64,000 bases of DNA from Coriolopsis trogii (Eukaryota; Basidiomycota; Agaricomycetes; Polyporales; Polyporaceae), in the NCBI GenBank assembly GCA_020543525.1, contig JAHYIO010000005.1, positions 434,001 to 498,000 on the forward strand. The letters are read 5' to 3'. The position numbers and the translations under genes are program-made. Within the stretch, counting starts at the first letter, position 1, and every line of letters begins with the position of its first letter. The notes beneath the pieces are model-generated. The model did no database searches. It was given only the letters and a program-made list of their open reading frames with translations, and was not told where the DNA came from. This document shows positions 12,032 through 24,805 of this stretch, in pieces.

Positions 12032-15000
12032 TCATCTTGCGATCCCGACACCCCTCGCGGACCGCAACGACGACGAGCTCGGCATCCTCAACATACTCGG
12101 CCTCCCCGCTGCCGGACTCTGACTCTGACTCGGACTCTGGCCAAGACCAGGGCTCGTCGGCGTACTCGGCGTCGTCCGATACACCATCCCCGTCCCCGTC
12201 CTCGGCCTCAATCCCATCGCGCCCGTCCCCGTCCCCGTCCCCGCACGCGCCACGCTACCCGTCGGCAACGAGCTCCTCGCGACCACAGGCGGCGCACCCC
12301 CCAGGACTCTCGTCGGCGTCGGGAAGCCCCCGCCCTCCGCCGGCGCGCTGGTCACCGTCGGACGACCCAACGCAGGCGCACGCAGCCCCGTCCCGCTCGA
12401 AGGTATCCGGCGGATGCTCGGAGGTATCGGCGTCGTCGCCCCAGCGGGCGCACTCCCCGATCCGGTCACGGTCCCGCCAGACGTCGGCGTCTGCGACGAC
12501 GAGCTGCTGTCCCCGGACGAGCGCACGCTCCCCCGCCCCTGGCTCTGGCTCTGGCTCTGGCTCTGTGGGAGACGGAGCGGGCGCGGGACAGTCGCGCTCC
12601 GGGGCGTGTCGATGCTGGAGCGCGCAGGCGACATCGACATCGACGATTGGCTAGGGCTCGGCGAAGTCAAGATCACAACGTCCCGCCTCCCCCCCTGCGC
12701 CATCCCCAACTCGAACAGATCCAGCCTCTTCGGCATCTTCTTCGACCCGAGCCCCGACCCGAGCGCGCCCACGCTCGGCCGCGACTGCGCAGGCGAGTCC
12801 GCGGGCGTGACGAGGCTCGCAGTGGACGACGACGTCGACGGCGACGAGTTGAACCCCATCTCGTGTGCTACGTCGCCCTCCCGGATGTACTGCAACGAGC
12901 CCGTCGAGACCGACGTGTCGATCCTCCGATGGCTCTGGCTCTGGCTCTGGCTCTGACGTTGACTTTGACTTTGGCTTTGACTTTGACTTTGACTTTGACT
13001 CGAAGCGGGGGCGGACCGGTGCGACGCGACCGACGCCCTCGAGACCGTCCTGGACAGCTTCGCAGCACCCGACCCCGCACTCGCGCTCGACACCGAGCTG
13101 CTCGTGCTCGCCTGACGCGCCAGCCCAGACGCCAGACGCGGACGCTGCCACGCCGTCGGCGGCATCGACCCGGTCCCCACCCCAAACGAGCGCGAGACGG
13201 CCGTCTTGCCCAGGCCCGCGCCCGCGCCCTTGGGCGGCAGCACCCCAAACTCCTCCCTCCGCTTCTCGGACATGTGCCCCCCGTACGAGCGCGACACGTC
13301 GTTCGCGCCCCGGAGGGACGACGCCGACACCGCGTGCCGCAGCGACGACTGCGACGAGATCTTGCGGATCAACGGCGCAGGCGCATCCTCGTCCTCGCTG
13401 TCGCTCCACCCGAGGCCCGTCGTGAGCCCGATCCCGCCCCGGAGCAGCCGGCCGTCCCGGTGTCGGACGCGCCGCTTCGCCGTGTCGCGCTCGTCCTTGA
13501 ACAGCCCGTTCTTCGTCATGATCGACCCGACTGCGGCACAGCGCGCGCGCGAAAGAGAGAGAAGGGGGGGCAGAGTCAGTCGCGCACACGTGGACCCACA
13601 CGCGCAAGCAAACAGAACGCACCAGTAGACGCAACGCTGAACACGCTCCCCGGCCGACCGCCAGGCAGCGGCGTCGAGTTCCGCGAAGCCTGCACGAGCT
13701 TCGAGTTCGGCGACAGCAGCCCGTCCTTGACCATCAGTTGCCTAACGCGCCACGATCAGTATCGGTGAACCCCCTTCCCCCGTGAAACGAAGAGCCACGT
13801 ACGGAAGCGGAGTGTGCAAATCCAGACTCGAATCCGAGTCGCTCCCGTCCCCGTCCCCGTCCAGCTCCAGATCCAGCCGCGCCTCCTCCTCTCCGTCCTC
13901 CAGCACCTCGTACGGCGTCCCCGTCTCGTCCACACCCACACCCACACCCACGTCCATGGGACGCACCCCACAGCCATAGCCATATCTCGAGCCATAGTCG
14001 GACACGAACGAATCCTCGTCCCACACCTCCCCCGCCTTCTCCTCCCCGTGCGCCATCGCAGACCGCTCGTACGCAAGCTCGCTCGGAGACTCGGGCCTCG
14101 ACCGTCCCCTCTCCCTGTCCCTCTCCCTGCCCCTCAAGGACACTCCCGCCGTCCTCGCCCCGCCCCCGCCCCCGGCCACGGCAGCGCTCGTCCGCCGCGA
14201 CGCAGGCGCACTCCGCGACGCCACCTCACTCCGCTCCCCCCTCACCTTCCGCGCCGACCTCGACGTCTCCCTCGAGCTCAGCCCCGATCCGTGCGACTTG
14301 CGCCGCGCGCGCGGCGTCGACGCCAAGATCTCCTCTATATCCGGACTGCTCGATCGCCGCGCGTGCGTGTGAGGCTGAGACTTTGACCGCGACAGCACTC
14401 TCGGTCCTGTTCCGCTACTAGGAGGCGGCGGTGCAGGAGGGAGGGGCGGCAGGGCCTTGTCCACCGACACTCGTGGGCGGTGACCGAAGCCGGAGCCTGA
14501 TGATGATGGCGTGCGGGGTAGCGCGGCGGCTGTCAATCTCGACGAAGACGCCGACGCCGATGCAGAAGAAACCGTCGAGCTCCGGGAGGACGGCGGCGGT
14601 ATGCGCGCCGACGGTCCCTCCCCGTCCGTCTCTTCCTCCCGCAGCGGAGGGATCTCGTCAATGTCCACGGACGAGATCGAGTCGCGCGTCTCGTGCCGGA
14701 CGGCCCGACGCGCCAGCCCGATCTCGAGCACCTTCTCGTCGTCGCTGATGTGTTCAGGCAACGGCGAGTGGATCGAGATCTCGTCGAGCGACATGCGCGT
14801 CAGGTCCGCTGCGTCCTCCTCGGCGATGCGCGGCTGTATCACCGGCGAGCGCTCGACGTGGCGGACAGCGGGCACGGAGAGAGAGCTCGTGGACGAGAAA
14901 GACCGGAGCGAGCGGGCAGAGTCGTAGGGGGTCGCGCTCGTAGAGGAGTAAACGGACGATCTGCTGCCGGTCGCGCTTGCAACGGAGTCGCGTTGGGAGT

Positions 15001-15340
15001 AGGTGGACATGGACGTCACGGACATTTTGGACGCGCGACGGTATCGAGCGGCAGAGATGAACATGAGCGTTTCGTGCTCGGTGATGGGCGAAGGGCCGGG
15101 CACAGGGGGTAGAGGAGTGGAGGGAGGAGCGGTCGACGGTGGTCGGTGCTTGGCCTGCTGGGGTGAAGGCAAGGGCGAGGGACGTGGCGAGGAAGCGAAA
15201 GGCGGTAGCGGGGAGCCGGGACTGCTGATGAGCGGGGAAGAGGGAATAAAGGAGGGCGGAGCGGGGAATGCCTCAAGCAGTACAGGGACTGCAGGGCGCT
15301 TGTCACGACCCCGTGATGGGGTGGCGAAGGCTGCGGCCAT
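12032..15340 (-). CDS. large Ser-rich, low-complexity protein, 3 exons
   Basis: Exons (minus): 15340-13803, 13741-13623, 13530-12032; 1051 residues. The 61-nt intron 1 has a GTACGT donor and a TACTGAT-like branch site and cures a stop in the unspliced frame. The protein is mostly Ser, Pro, Arg and Gly with long (SQ)n and GTGTGT-type runs written by short DNA repeats (12117-12150, 12539-12562, 12931-13010). The most ordered part spans the exon 2/3 join: MVKDGLLSPNSKL, then MTKNGLFKDERDT, RRVRHRDGRLL and TTGLGWSDSEDED. That block looks conserved and may be the functional core. No enzyme domain is visible. Many SP and RxxS sites suggest a phosphorylated scaffold (inference). The function is unknown. 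Confidence 0.75.
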
Positions 15341-18300
15341 GGTAGGGCAGGCTGTCTATGCAAGTACAATCAGAGCATGTTCAGGCAGTTGATGCATGGA
15401 GGCGTAGAGATGTGCTTGGATCGACGTAGAACGCATGGGAAAAATCCACTAGAGGCTTGCAGGGCGCGTCTCGGCCTGTCAGCCGCACCTTGCGCTCGTC
15501 CTGAGGCGAATCCGGCATGCAACGCAGCCGGAGATCCCTCTTTTCAGGCGGGCGAGATTTAACGAGGTTCGTGGTAGGTCGTTTGTCCAGTGGTCTGGAC
15601 GAGCTTCAAGCTGCCAGAAAGGTATACAATGGGTACCATCCAACTCTCAATCCTCTGAGCCGAGCCATACAAGCCACAGCTCGGGTTGAGCCCCGGCTTG
15701 CATAGCACACACAGATGCTTACGATGAGTGAAAAGCTGGATTGCAGAGCGTTTTCCATCCTTTATCTGCCTCGCATCACTTCAGTAGTATGTGCACAGGG
15801 TTGCTCATTTGTCGTGGACGTTCGACGTTGGACACGTCGCGAGGACGCCGATGTCCTGCACGCGGCGTCGAAGCTATCCAACTAGCTCCCGCAAGATGCA
15901 TAATCCTGGGAGACATGCAGGGGCTGGGGTGTCACTTCAAGAACACGAAAGAGTCGCTGTGTCATTGCAAGGATGGTACCGCTTGCTGCGAGGACCTCAA
16001 GGAGGGATGGGAGGAGCGAGACGAGGCTCCAAGGCTCTTGCCCAACCACCGGCTGTCCTCGCTTGCGTCCATCGACCCCAAAAGAATTAGGCAGCCCTGA
16101 TATCGCCTGCAAATCGATTGGACCCCGTGCTCGATGGGAGTGACCCCAGCCAGGTGCCTGCAGCCCGCCATCGCAGAAAGACTGTGTTGAAGCGCCATAC
16201 TGATCGCATACAGCGCATCCCAGCATCATTCGGGGTCACCAGAACGACAGACCACAGTCGATAGATTCATGAACACTGTACATGAGAAGCCCCGGCTCGG
16301 GCGGCTCGGCTCGGCCTGTGGTATGGCCAGGCAGAGCCGTCAGGCCCCTACAGAACGTCCGCAGGGCTGGCCCGGCTTTCTTATGGCTCAGCCTAACAGT
16401 GTGAAGGCGACCCAAGCAAGTCACTAGAATCGACACGGTGTCATAAGGCGACTTTAAAGTTGTTGCGATGCGCAAACTCTGTGTTGCCAGAGTTTGGATC
16501 GCAGCACGCGTTCTCGTTTAGGCAAGGAGCGCAGCAAGCAAGAGGGAGGCGGTAGAGATGCGGGCGGATGAGACATGAAGCTGCGACACTTACGTAGAGC
16601 GCTGCTTTGTGTTAAAACCGTCGAGCTGTCTTGCAGCGGCTAGATCGCAGAGGGGAACAAGCGCGGAATGGAGAGCAAGGACGGGGGCCCAAAGCAGTAT
16701 TCCGAGTGCTTGACGTCGGAGGGGTCCTGAGAGCGGAGACGAGGCCAAGCGGAGAGGGAGAAGAGAGCGGTGGGTATTTGGGGGGTATCGTCGTCAATTG
16801 CGGGAGGCGAGTCTTGCCAGAAGAGGGTATCCAATTGTGTTCAGCCGCCCATACGGCGATATGCGCGCGCTCCGGCGTACGCGAGGCGCGAGGCGCGAGG
16901 CGGAGGATGCGGCGGGGCGTGAGGACGTCGGGGGGAGGAGGGGCGATGGTGGAGGAGAAGAGAGAGCAGGCGAGCGAGATGGCCCAGGACGAGTCCCAGC
17001 CATCGCAGCCTTCCCTCCCAGCGCCTCCCGCATTCCCAGGCCTTTTTTCGCGGATGACCAGCGGCGAACTCACACCTCCACACGGACGCACCCTTCTCTC
17101 ACCTGCCGCTCACAGAACGCGCCGTGATGAGTGTAGTCCGAGTCCTCGCCCATTCTCGTCAGGCAGCTCCCAGTCCGATTCGCCATCCCCACTCCGGTGG
17201 CAAGCGGCGTGCCACATCGGGGCAGCCCTCGGACCCTGGCCCGGCCGCCGCCCGACCGCTAGCTTTGTGGCGTTCCTGATTCCACTAACAGACTCGGCAA
17301 CTCTCTTCATATCACTCCATTTCCTTGACATCCAGGGCACCAGCCTCGATCGTCCACTTCCATCCGAATCCAGGCGGCATCCTACACGCATACTTGAAGC
17401 TCAAGTCGCGGGCACACCTCTCCGTTTTCACACACTTCCAAGACTCGTATCGAGTAGTATCCTCCTTGGTGACGCACTTCATAGCGTGTTTCGTCATGAG
17501 CCATGGTCCTGTCATTCACTAATCCAAGCATGCTTGTAGCCGCACGCCAAGCGCACATTGTCACCGTATAAAGTCTCCTTCCTTCCTCCCCATCCTTCAA
17601 CGACTTTCAAGCTTCAGCCTGACATGTACAGACCGACGCTCAACCACCCATCACATCAAAACTTGGCTTGCCAGAGTAGCACGCTCCGGGCCCGGTGCCC
17701 TCCTATACATCATATCCTCGATAGCATTTCGTGCTTAGCGGTGCTGGCGTAGCCGTGAGTAAATTCAACGATCAGTAGCTACGTACCTTCCATCATCGCT
17801 CTCTCTTAAGCTGACCGTTGCTTAGACGCATTCACGGCCCTGAGAGCTGCCCGGGAGCCCCGAGCGACCACCCCCGCTTCTACCTGTCATCGATTCATCC
17901 CGACAATACTGCGACCCTTGCGCACATTCCCTCGATCCGCAGCGGCGGGCACTTCCCCACCTCTTTCCTTGGTAACATCGAGGTCTGTAAATTCCTGTCT
18001 GTCTTCCCTTCCGTCGCCAGTCGTCCTATGAGAGACGGAAAGGGTAATCACAACCTGGAGACTAAACATCGCTGTCTGGAACTGTCGGGTAGCCACCTCC
18101 GACAGACCCGGCACACGCAGTCCATCACCGTCACGGTCAAACCTACCTGTCTCTTGGACCAATGACATACAGGCCATGGTCGTAGCCACGCCCCTCGTCG
18201 CCCTTGTAAGCAGGTGATATCTGGCACATTGAGCGGGGACAGGCCAGCGCGACGTTGCTGTCCGCAGCCATGCGCACATCGCGAGCCTCACGCTCCACGC

Positions 18301-19825
18301 TCGATCGCGCAACTCGCCGGCCATTGCCAGTGACGCGCTCGATCGCCACCTCTCGTGCGGCTTCAAGTTGTCGGTACGCGTCCTTGTCGAGCCACGATCC
18401 TGATGCACATACGCGGCGTACATACGGCGGCCACAGCGCAGACCTGACGGTGTCCGTTTCGGCGTTTCCCCGTTGCGCAGACGGCCGTTCGACCATCCGT
18501 CACGGCCGCCCGCTCCCAATTGACGTCGAGTCCACGCTACAGCATCGTATGATCCGTCCTATCACATCCCACTTGTCCGGTGTTCCCCAGAGCAAGCAAG
18601 TCCACAGCCCACAGCCCACAACCCCACGACCAGTGCGCCCTCAAGGAACGAGTACGAGCGGCTCGGGAGTCACACACTGGTACGTACTCCCATCCGTCGG
18701 CATACGACCCACCGGCCACAGGCCACAGGTGGCGATAACCTCGGATGGGGACGGGGCCGCCCGCTTAACCACCCGCTTCCAACCTGTTCCCTGCGCACAG
18801 CGTGACCCCTGGCAGCTCCACCCAATACCGTATACCACAATATAAGAGGGAGAGGCGCGGCATCAGCCCCGCTCTGCTCCACGGATCACCATCGATACGC
18901 CCCGTTCCGTCTCGCTCATGCAACGCGATCCTCCACCCGTCCGTCCTCCGGATGTCCCCCGACGCTGCGGTGCCTGTCTGCAGCCACCGGCTTGACCAGC
19001 CTCACGCCCGCCCCACGTCCCCCTCTCCGAAGGCTACAGTACAGTATCAGCGGCCCTCCCCGCACCGTCCGTCCCGTATGTTCATCCATCATCGCGAGAC
19101 CGATGATGTCCAACCGTGCCTATCGCAGCCTTATAAAGCTCTCAAGTCACCAGTCGAATCGCAAGCCATCCTGCATCACGCACGATCCACCGCGCCAGCC
19201 AACGCACACCGACTCGCACAGTGACAGCGCACAGCTCGCACACACACCTCCCACCAGACTCGATCCCGGTCGTGGCCCAAAGTGGAGCTTCGGAGCGCGT
19301 GCACTTCGCATGCAGCCAGCAGCCTCCGCGAAGCGACGTGACCTGAAGCGACGTCGACTAGCGACCCAACGCACGTCAGGGAAACAAAAAAAAACCCATC
19401 AGATGGCGTCCGCCCTTCCCAATCAAGGTCAAAATGTGGAAATGTGGACATGAGTGGGGTACACGTACAGCTGCCAGCACGGTGCAGGTCCAACCGTCAA
19501 AGACTCGAAAAGTGCTACTTATTAAACCGGTGCCCTGTGCCCCCGGACGACGCGAGTCGCCCAGGCTTATCGATCGCTCTGGCAGTGGCACGGAGTATGT
19601 ACAGTACATCAGTCGTATAGCCTTACGTATATGTAGCACGTATCGTATCGAACGGTTACCTCGACACTAAGTAGTACTTCGTCCGTCGCGCGCTCTTCGC
19701 GTCGTGGTCGTGCCAATCCCCGGAAGGGACATCAGGAGCAGTTCCATGCTCTTGGCCGATGGACTCCGACCACAACCAGTCACCAGAGCACGTCAGGCCC
19801 TGGCACAAGCACAACACTGGCTCGC

Positions 19826-19868
19826 GAGCACGAGCACGAGCACGAGCACGAACACGAACACGAACACA
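19826..19868. repeat. hexanucleotide repeat (GAGCAC/GAACAC)n
   Basis: About seven units of a 6-bp repeat in which the first units are GAGCAC and the last are GAACAC, a single G-to-A variant spreading along the array. Confidence 0.85.
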
Positions 19869-20020
19869 GAACGTTGCGCGTCCGCTGTCCTACGAACGCG
19901 CCGAAGCGCGAGGGTAAATGTGTACATACACTTCACCGTTCATCCACATCCACCGAAACGCCAGCCCGAGTCCGAACGGCACGCACCACGAAGGAGACAT
20001 CCCAGCTGGGCGCTGAACCC

Positions 20021-20056
20021 TGAACGTTGAACGCTGAACGTTGAACGCCGAACGCC
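20021..20056. repeat. 7-bp minisatellite (TGAACGY)n
   Basis: Five head-to-tail units: TGAACGT, TGAACGC, TGAACGT, TGAACGC, CGAACGC. Confidence 0.8.
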
Positions 20057-20326
20057 GAGGACCGGTCCCGCATCCGTCGACAGCACCCCGCTCCACGCGC
20101 GTCCGTTCCACGATGGGCACGATGGACGATCCCTCGCTGCGCCGATCCGCTCTCGTCCGCCCTCGAGGCTTGGCCTTCCCGTCATCTTCTCGTCGTGTAA
20201 CCAGCCCTCCATGGTGATGATCGGTGAGCCAGCGCTAGTGAGCATTCGCCCATATCCCAGTCGCGAACCCCACGTCCGCGTCCTCCAACCCCCCTTACCG
20301 TTCGAGTGGCCTATGCACATCGCACG

Positions 20327-20341
20327 CCCCCCCCCCCCCCC
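20327..20341. repeat. poly-C tract (15 C)
   Basis: Fifteen uninterrupted C residues; the minus strand is a G15 tract. Confidence 0.85.
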
Positions 20342-21870
20342 GCAACCGTCTTGAACATGCATGCGGGCACGCACAGCCGTCACGCACGCACGTATCCCCC
20401 GACCAAGCCACACGCTGCGCGCTCCGAAATCGAAATCGGAAGGAGGCAAGCATAAGGGCCAGCCAGCCCACCCGTCAACGTTCCTTCTCTCTCTCTCCTT
20501 CCGCCAAAGCCGCGCGTCTCCGGGCTATCACCCCACCGCCAGATGCTCCCGCGAATCCGGCGGCAACTTGCGGATGGCGGACGGCGGATGGCGAGATGGC
20601 AGAGCTTGGTCCGATACCGACTGACGAGCGCGGAAGGTCTGGCCTTCCGGCTCCTGGGCCGTGGGATGAGCTGCCGGTCCGGGAGCGTACAATCGAGCCT
20701 CCCTACTGCTACCTGCCTGCCTGCCCCGTGCCACTTTGCGCATCGCAGAGACGTCTGCGAGCCCGGAGAGCGTCTGGACGATCCACAAGCGTGACAAGAG
20801 GGAGGAGCGTACGCGTACGAGGGTCCGCCCGAACAGCAGCGCAAGCGATGTTAAAGGGGAACCCGGAAAACCGACCGAGCTGCTGCAACAAGTTCGGGTC
20901 GGGCAATGTGCGTTGCCCGTTCCATGTCAGCGCCCGGCCCCGCCAGAGGACCGTGACGGAGGCAGTCACCAAGAGAGAGAAAAGTCAATACAACAAGGGG
21001 ATTCGCCGATGGCGCAGCCACGCTGGTGCCGCTTGAGAATGTGGCCTCGCTCCGCGCCCATCATCGCATCGTGCGTACGGCAGGACGCGGACGCGGACGC
21101 TAGCGCCGGGTACCACGCTGTGCCGTTCGCAAATGACAGCCAGGCAGCGAGACAGACACCGAGCGCGCGGGCTGGGACTTGGGAGACGGAGTGGAACGCG
21201 GATGGCGATTGTGTTGTGATTGCGATCCGATAAACCCAAGAACGGCGACAATGTGGCTCGGCAATGTGCGTCGCGCAACCCTGCCCCGTCCCTGGGGGTC
21301 CCTGCCCTGCAAGCACGTTGCACGAACCGTCGACCGAGCGACGGCCAGAGAAAGGTGGGAGCGGGAGAACGCCGAGATCCGGACGAGCATCGATACAAAT
21401 ATGGCAGCGCTATCGATACGGCGACCACCTCCCATCTGGACGAGCAGCGTGTGCCGTGGGTTCCCGAGGAGTGGAGCGCCTGCCCATGTAGCAGTCGCTC
21501 CGAAGGGGCCACAGCGGAACGGCGGAAGGCAAGCTCTCTTCCGTGTCCGTTAAGCAATCCGCAGCGAAGCCGCAGAACGCGGTGAGAGGCACGCGTTCTC
21601 CGTGCAGCTGCTCAGCGGGGTCTACCGCACGTTGGTCAGCGTCCCGCACAAATCGAGCATGCTACGCTGCTGCAAACGGCCGACGTACCCAAGTTATTCC
21701 TGACCTCACCCCGTGACCGCTGACCATCACCATGACTCTCGCGCAGGCCTCCCCCCCCCAGTCGACGACGCGTCCGCGATCCATCGCCGCGGGCGGCGCG
21801 ACACAGGGCTCTGGAGGCGACTCGGTGCCGCGCGACTCCGAGCCCCATCGCCATCCCTCTCTCTCCACCC

Positions 21871-23215
21871 TCAGAAACTCAGCTCCGTCCCACCCAGCGG
21901 TCTGTCCGCACGCGCATCGTGCACGGCCCACACCTTCTTCCGCTCGCCCTTCGTTCTGCCCGTGCCCGCCGTCGTCGAAGCCTCCGCAGCAGCAGCAGCA
22001 GCAGCAGGGACTTCCGATTCTGCGAGATCGTCGCCCGGCTGGCGACCGCGATCAGGGGAAGGCGACGAGCCGTCGGCGGCCCGCAGCGTAGGCCTCACCC
22101 CCAGCGTGGCGCAGAGAAGCTTGTAGCGCGAGCGGATCTGGCGGAAGAGCCTCGGGATGTCGACCTCGGGTTCTGAGCTCGACGACGAAGCCCCGCTGCT
22201 GCCTGGCACGGCGACGGCCGCGGCCGCGGATGCGGATGGGTTCACGCGGGGGAACTGCGCGAGCAGTTCGAGGAGGTGTCGGACGTGGTTCTGCGTCCGC
22301 CTGCGGGTTGCGCGGTGGTCAGCATGAGGATGATGAGCACGGCCTACAAGGGCAACCGAGCCAGAGCGGCACTCGAAGGCAGCCGCCGACGATAGCTCGT
22401 CGACAGCTCCGGGCGGAGATGCGAGTCGTGAACGTGTGGGAATCCAACATTTCCGCTCTATATGTTTAGCTCTGCGCGGAGAGACGACATTCTCTCCGGC
22501 CCCTTGCTTGACAGATCTCCGGGCCCGGAGTTGATGACAATCTCTCTCGGTGGCCACGAGTTCGCCGCGTCGTAGCGCGGGCCAACACATGGGAGCATGA
22601 AACGGCTCAAAATGGCGACGGAAACAACTCGACTACGCTTGCGGACAGCTACAGCCACCGACGGGACTGCAAGGATCGTGGCCAAGCACGCAGACCACAG
22701 GAACGAGGTCCGCTGGGTGCATCTACCAAGCAGCCTCATCGATTCGACGCAGCCAAAGGCACGAAACCCGAGCGAAGTCAGAGCTGCCGCCGGTACGAGC
22801 CCGCCGCGGAGTGCTCGTCCGTCTCCTCCAGCAGCGGAGAGCATGGTTCGAACCGAGCGGCGGCAAGCGCAACGCAAGCCATCGCAGGGTCCGAGGAACG
22901 AGCATCAGGTAAACGCATTGACTCACTCGTCCTGGGCCCCCTGTGCAAGGAGGATGGCCTTCCACATGAGAGCAAAGCCCTCGTAAAAGCCCAGTTCCTC
23001 CCACATCTCGAAGCCCTTCTCGCGACCGAGAGCACGGCCCTCGATCAGACCATGGATCCGTCCGTGCGCGTACCCGTCCTTGTACCCATCGTCGTAAAAC
23101 CTACGTATGCATACTATCAGCACGATTGATCACGGGCCTCGCTATGTCTCAGGTTGAGTGCAGCGACGACCCACGTTTGTTCCACGTTCACGAGCTCTTC
23201 GAGGTCAAAATCCAT
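21871..23215 (-). CDS. LTO1: LTO1/ORAOV1-like protein (deca-GX3 domain)
   Basis: Exon 1 (23215-23175) begins MDFDLEELVNVEQT. Exon 2 (23100-22927) holds the diagnostic Yae1/Lto1 deca-GX3 repeat: FYDDGYKDGYAHG, then IHGLIEGRALGREKGFE and GFYEGFA, a Gly every four residues. The last exon (22300-21871) begins RTQNHVRHLLELLAQFPRVNP and contains DIPRLFRQIRSRYKLLCATLGV, as in fungal homologs, then an Ala/Ser-rich tail. A 47-nt intron (22347-22301, CTGAC branch) precedes it. The exon(s) between 22926 and 22348 are not resolved; exon 2 ends in phase 2. In yeast Lto1 with Yae1 adapts the ABCE1 protein Rli1 for cytosolic Fe-S cluster insertion. The family is usually <200 residues, so the Ala-rich tail is long. 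Confidence 0.8.
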
Positions 23216-23540
23216 GGTCGTGTGGTTTCCAACGCGGTCGACTGCGAGAATCTGATGCGAAAGAACGATGTTTCCGGCGTGCAGTGGGTGTAGGTCCAGG
23301 ACAAGAGGGAAGCTCCCCGAAAAGGCAAGTCAATCACTTCAATCTCCGACTTTCTCACACAGCATGATAACTTGTTACGCGGGTTATCCGAATTGATAGG
23401 GACATAACCTCCAAATGCGCGCCGATAATATGATGGCAGATATCGCAGTCACCAAAGCAAATAACGTGGTATCGTACACCAGAAGGATCATTAGGGTATC
23501 CAACACAAAGAACATGTATACGAATCAGTCCATCGCGAAA
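23216..23540. other. LTO1 promoter / Whi2-like 3' flank
   Basis: About 325 nt upstream of LTO1 and downstream of the Whi2-like gene, both on the minus strand. No separate feature is seen. Confidence 0.4.
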
Positions 23541-24805
23541 CTACACCTGTACATTTTACGGGGTGCGGCGCGCAAATTCATAGCAGGAAGAGAGGGTTCA
23601 TGATCAGGACGACATGTAACAACATGTCAAAACGGTGGAGACTTACCAAACTAAGCTCAAGCGTCCAAACCCTGCGTGCCCACAACTTGATCATTTTCGA
23701 AGGCTCACCGGGTTCCGCGATATCCACCTCGATGCCATCCCACCAGCACTTCCGCTAAGCGTAGCCGAACCAGTCAGCGGACCTAGAGAGGGTCGCAACA
23801 GTGACATCACATACCGCAGGCTTCCTCCAGAAGAGCAGAAGCTTCTGTGCTGTGGCCATCTGGTTGTAGTCGATCGTGACCTGCCGCTCTCCAGACGGGC
23901 TGGTGGAGTGAACGATGCCAGTCTTGAGCAGAACGAGCGCGATCGACGAGATGCAACACCGCGAGGGTTCCATGGCCCTGTAGCCCCACTCGTCCTCACG
24001 ATCGAACCCGCTGTGGGCCAGCAAGGGCAAGAGACGATCGGTCATATGTACGAGGCGGATCGGACACGGACGCACCTCATGCACAGCATGTCAATCAGGT
24101 GTTGCTCCGCGAGGTTGTTCTCCTTGTTCACATTGCGCTGCAGCGCAGTGAAGATGTTGCGCTTGTGGAGCAGGTACCGGCCACAGTTCCGCTTGAGGTC
24201 GAGCAGCGCGTCGTTTGCGATGCCTCGCGCGTCCGTGGCCTCTGCACCGTTCTTCGGGGGAATGGAGAAATACTCGAGCTCTTCGCGAAGGACGATGATG
24301 GCCTGTTTCGTCAGCAGCGGGTTTTGGGACGGGGAAGGACCGAAGTCGGAAGTGGGCGAGCCACCCTCGAGAAGCTGCTGCTGGGCGGCGAGGAGGCCGC
24401 CGGGATTGTTGGGTGTGCCGTAGAACTCTTCGCGTGCATGCTGGAAGAAAGTGAGGACGTAGTCAAAGCAGTCTGGGTCAAACTGGGCGGGCGAAGGTCA
24501 GGAACGTGCAGCGCGGGTCGGAACACGGAGAGATCACGCACGTCAACACCATATAGCTCTTCGTAGTCATCGTTATCTCCTCCATCCGATAAGGCCGCGC
24601 TTTGACGACTGAGGACGAGACCGTTCGGAAACAAGCAGAGGAGGACGGATTCGGGAAGGCTGAGGATGTTCTCCCGTTCGACTGTGAACCGTCTGCCGCG
24701 CAAATCGAGCAGCAATCTCGTCAAGAGCTGGGGCTGGAGGTTGGTCTGCACCGGAGTCTGCGAGACTTGAGTGATCGGGGAGTTGTTGAGGTTAACAGCG
24801 GCCAT
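23541..24805 (-). CDS. Whi2-like BTB/POZ-fold protein, 5 exons
   Basis: Exons (minus): 24805-24542, 24482-24076, 24010-23815, 23754-23647 and a tentative 6-nt last exon 23546-23541 (Val-stop); 326 residues. Residues ~35-140 form the T1/BTB-like domain: RFTVERENILSLPESVLLCLFPNG, then EELYGVD joined to FDPDCFDYVLTFFQ, then REELEYFSIPP. The conserved second half ends in CWWDGIEVDIAEPGE and MIKLWARRVWTLELSL. This matches fungal Whi2 proteins. Yeast Whi2 works with the phosphatases Psr1/Psr2 in the general stress response and in TORC1 suppression under low amino acids. If the last intron is not used, the frame continues 23 codons to a TGA. The gene is divergent from the Med25-like gene. Confidence 0.85.

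Larger units (their letters stand above)
15341..21870. other. 6.5 kb gene-poor region
   Basis: No ORF here has a recognisable domain or a convincing splice chain. The longest plus frame (16631-17539) and minus frame (16612-17091) overlap each other and have the biased composition expected of GC-rich non-coding DNA. The region holds simple repeats (19826-19868, 20021-20056, 20327-20341). A short Cys-containing minus frame at ~17312-17515 (KCVKTERCARD) is too weak to call. It could contain long non-coding transcripts or lineage-specific genes with many introns. Confidence 0.4.

Noticed and set aside
12647..13768. 373-codon plus-strand ORF with Arg/Leu repeats
   Set aside because: It is the antisense shadow of the Ser-rich gene; the repeats are the complement of its (SQ)n tracts.
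16631..17539. 302-codon plus-strand ORF
   Set aside because: It overlaps long frames on the other strand, has no motif and a composition typical of GC-rich non-coding DNA.
22840..22860. GGTTCGAACC resembling a tRNA B box
   Set aside because: No acceptor stem, D arm or anticodon arm can be folded around it; it lies within the unresolved LTO1 intron/exon region.
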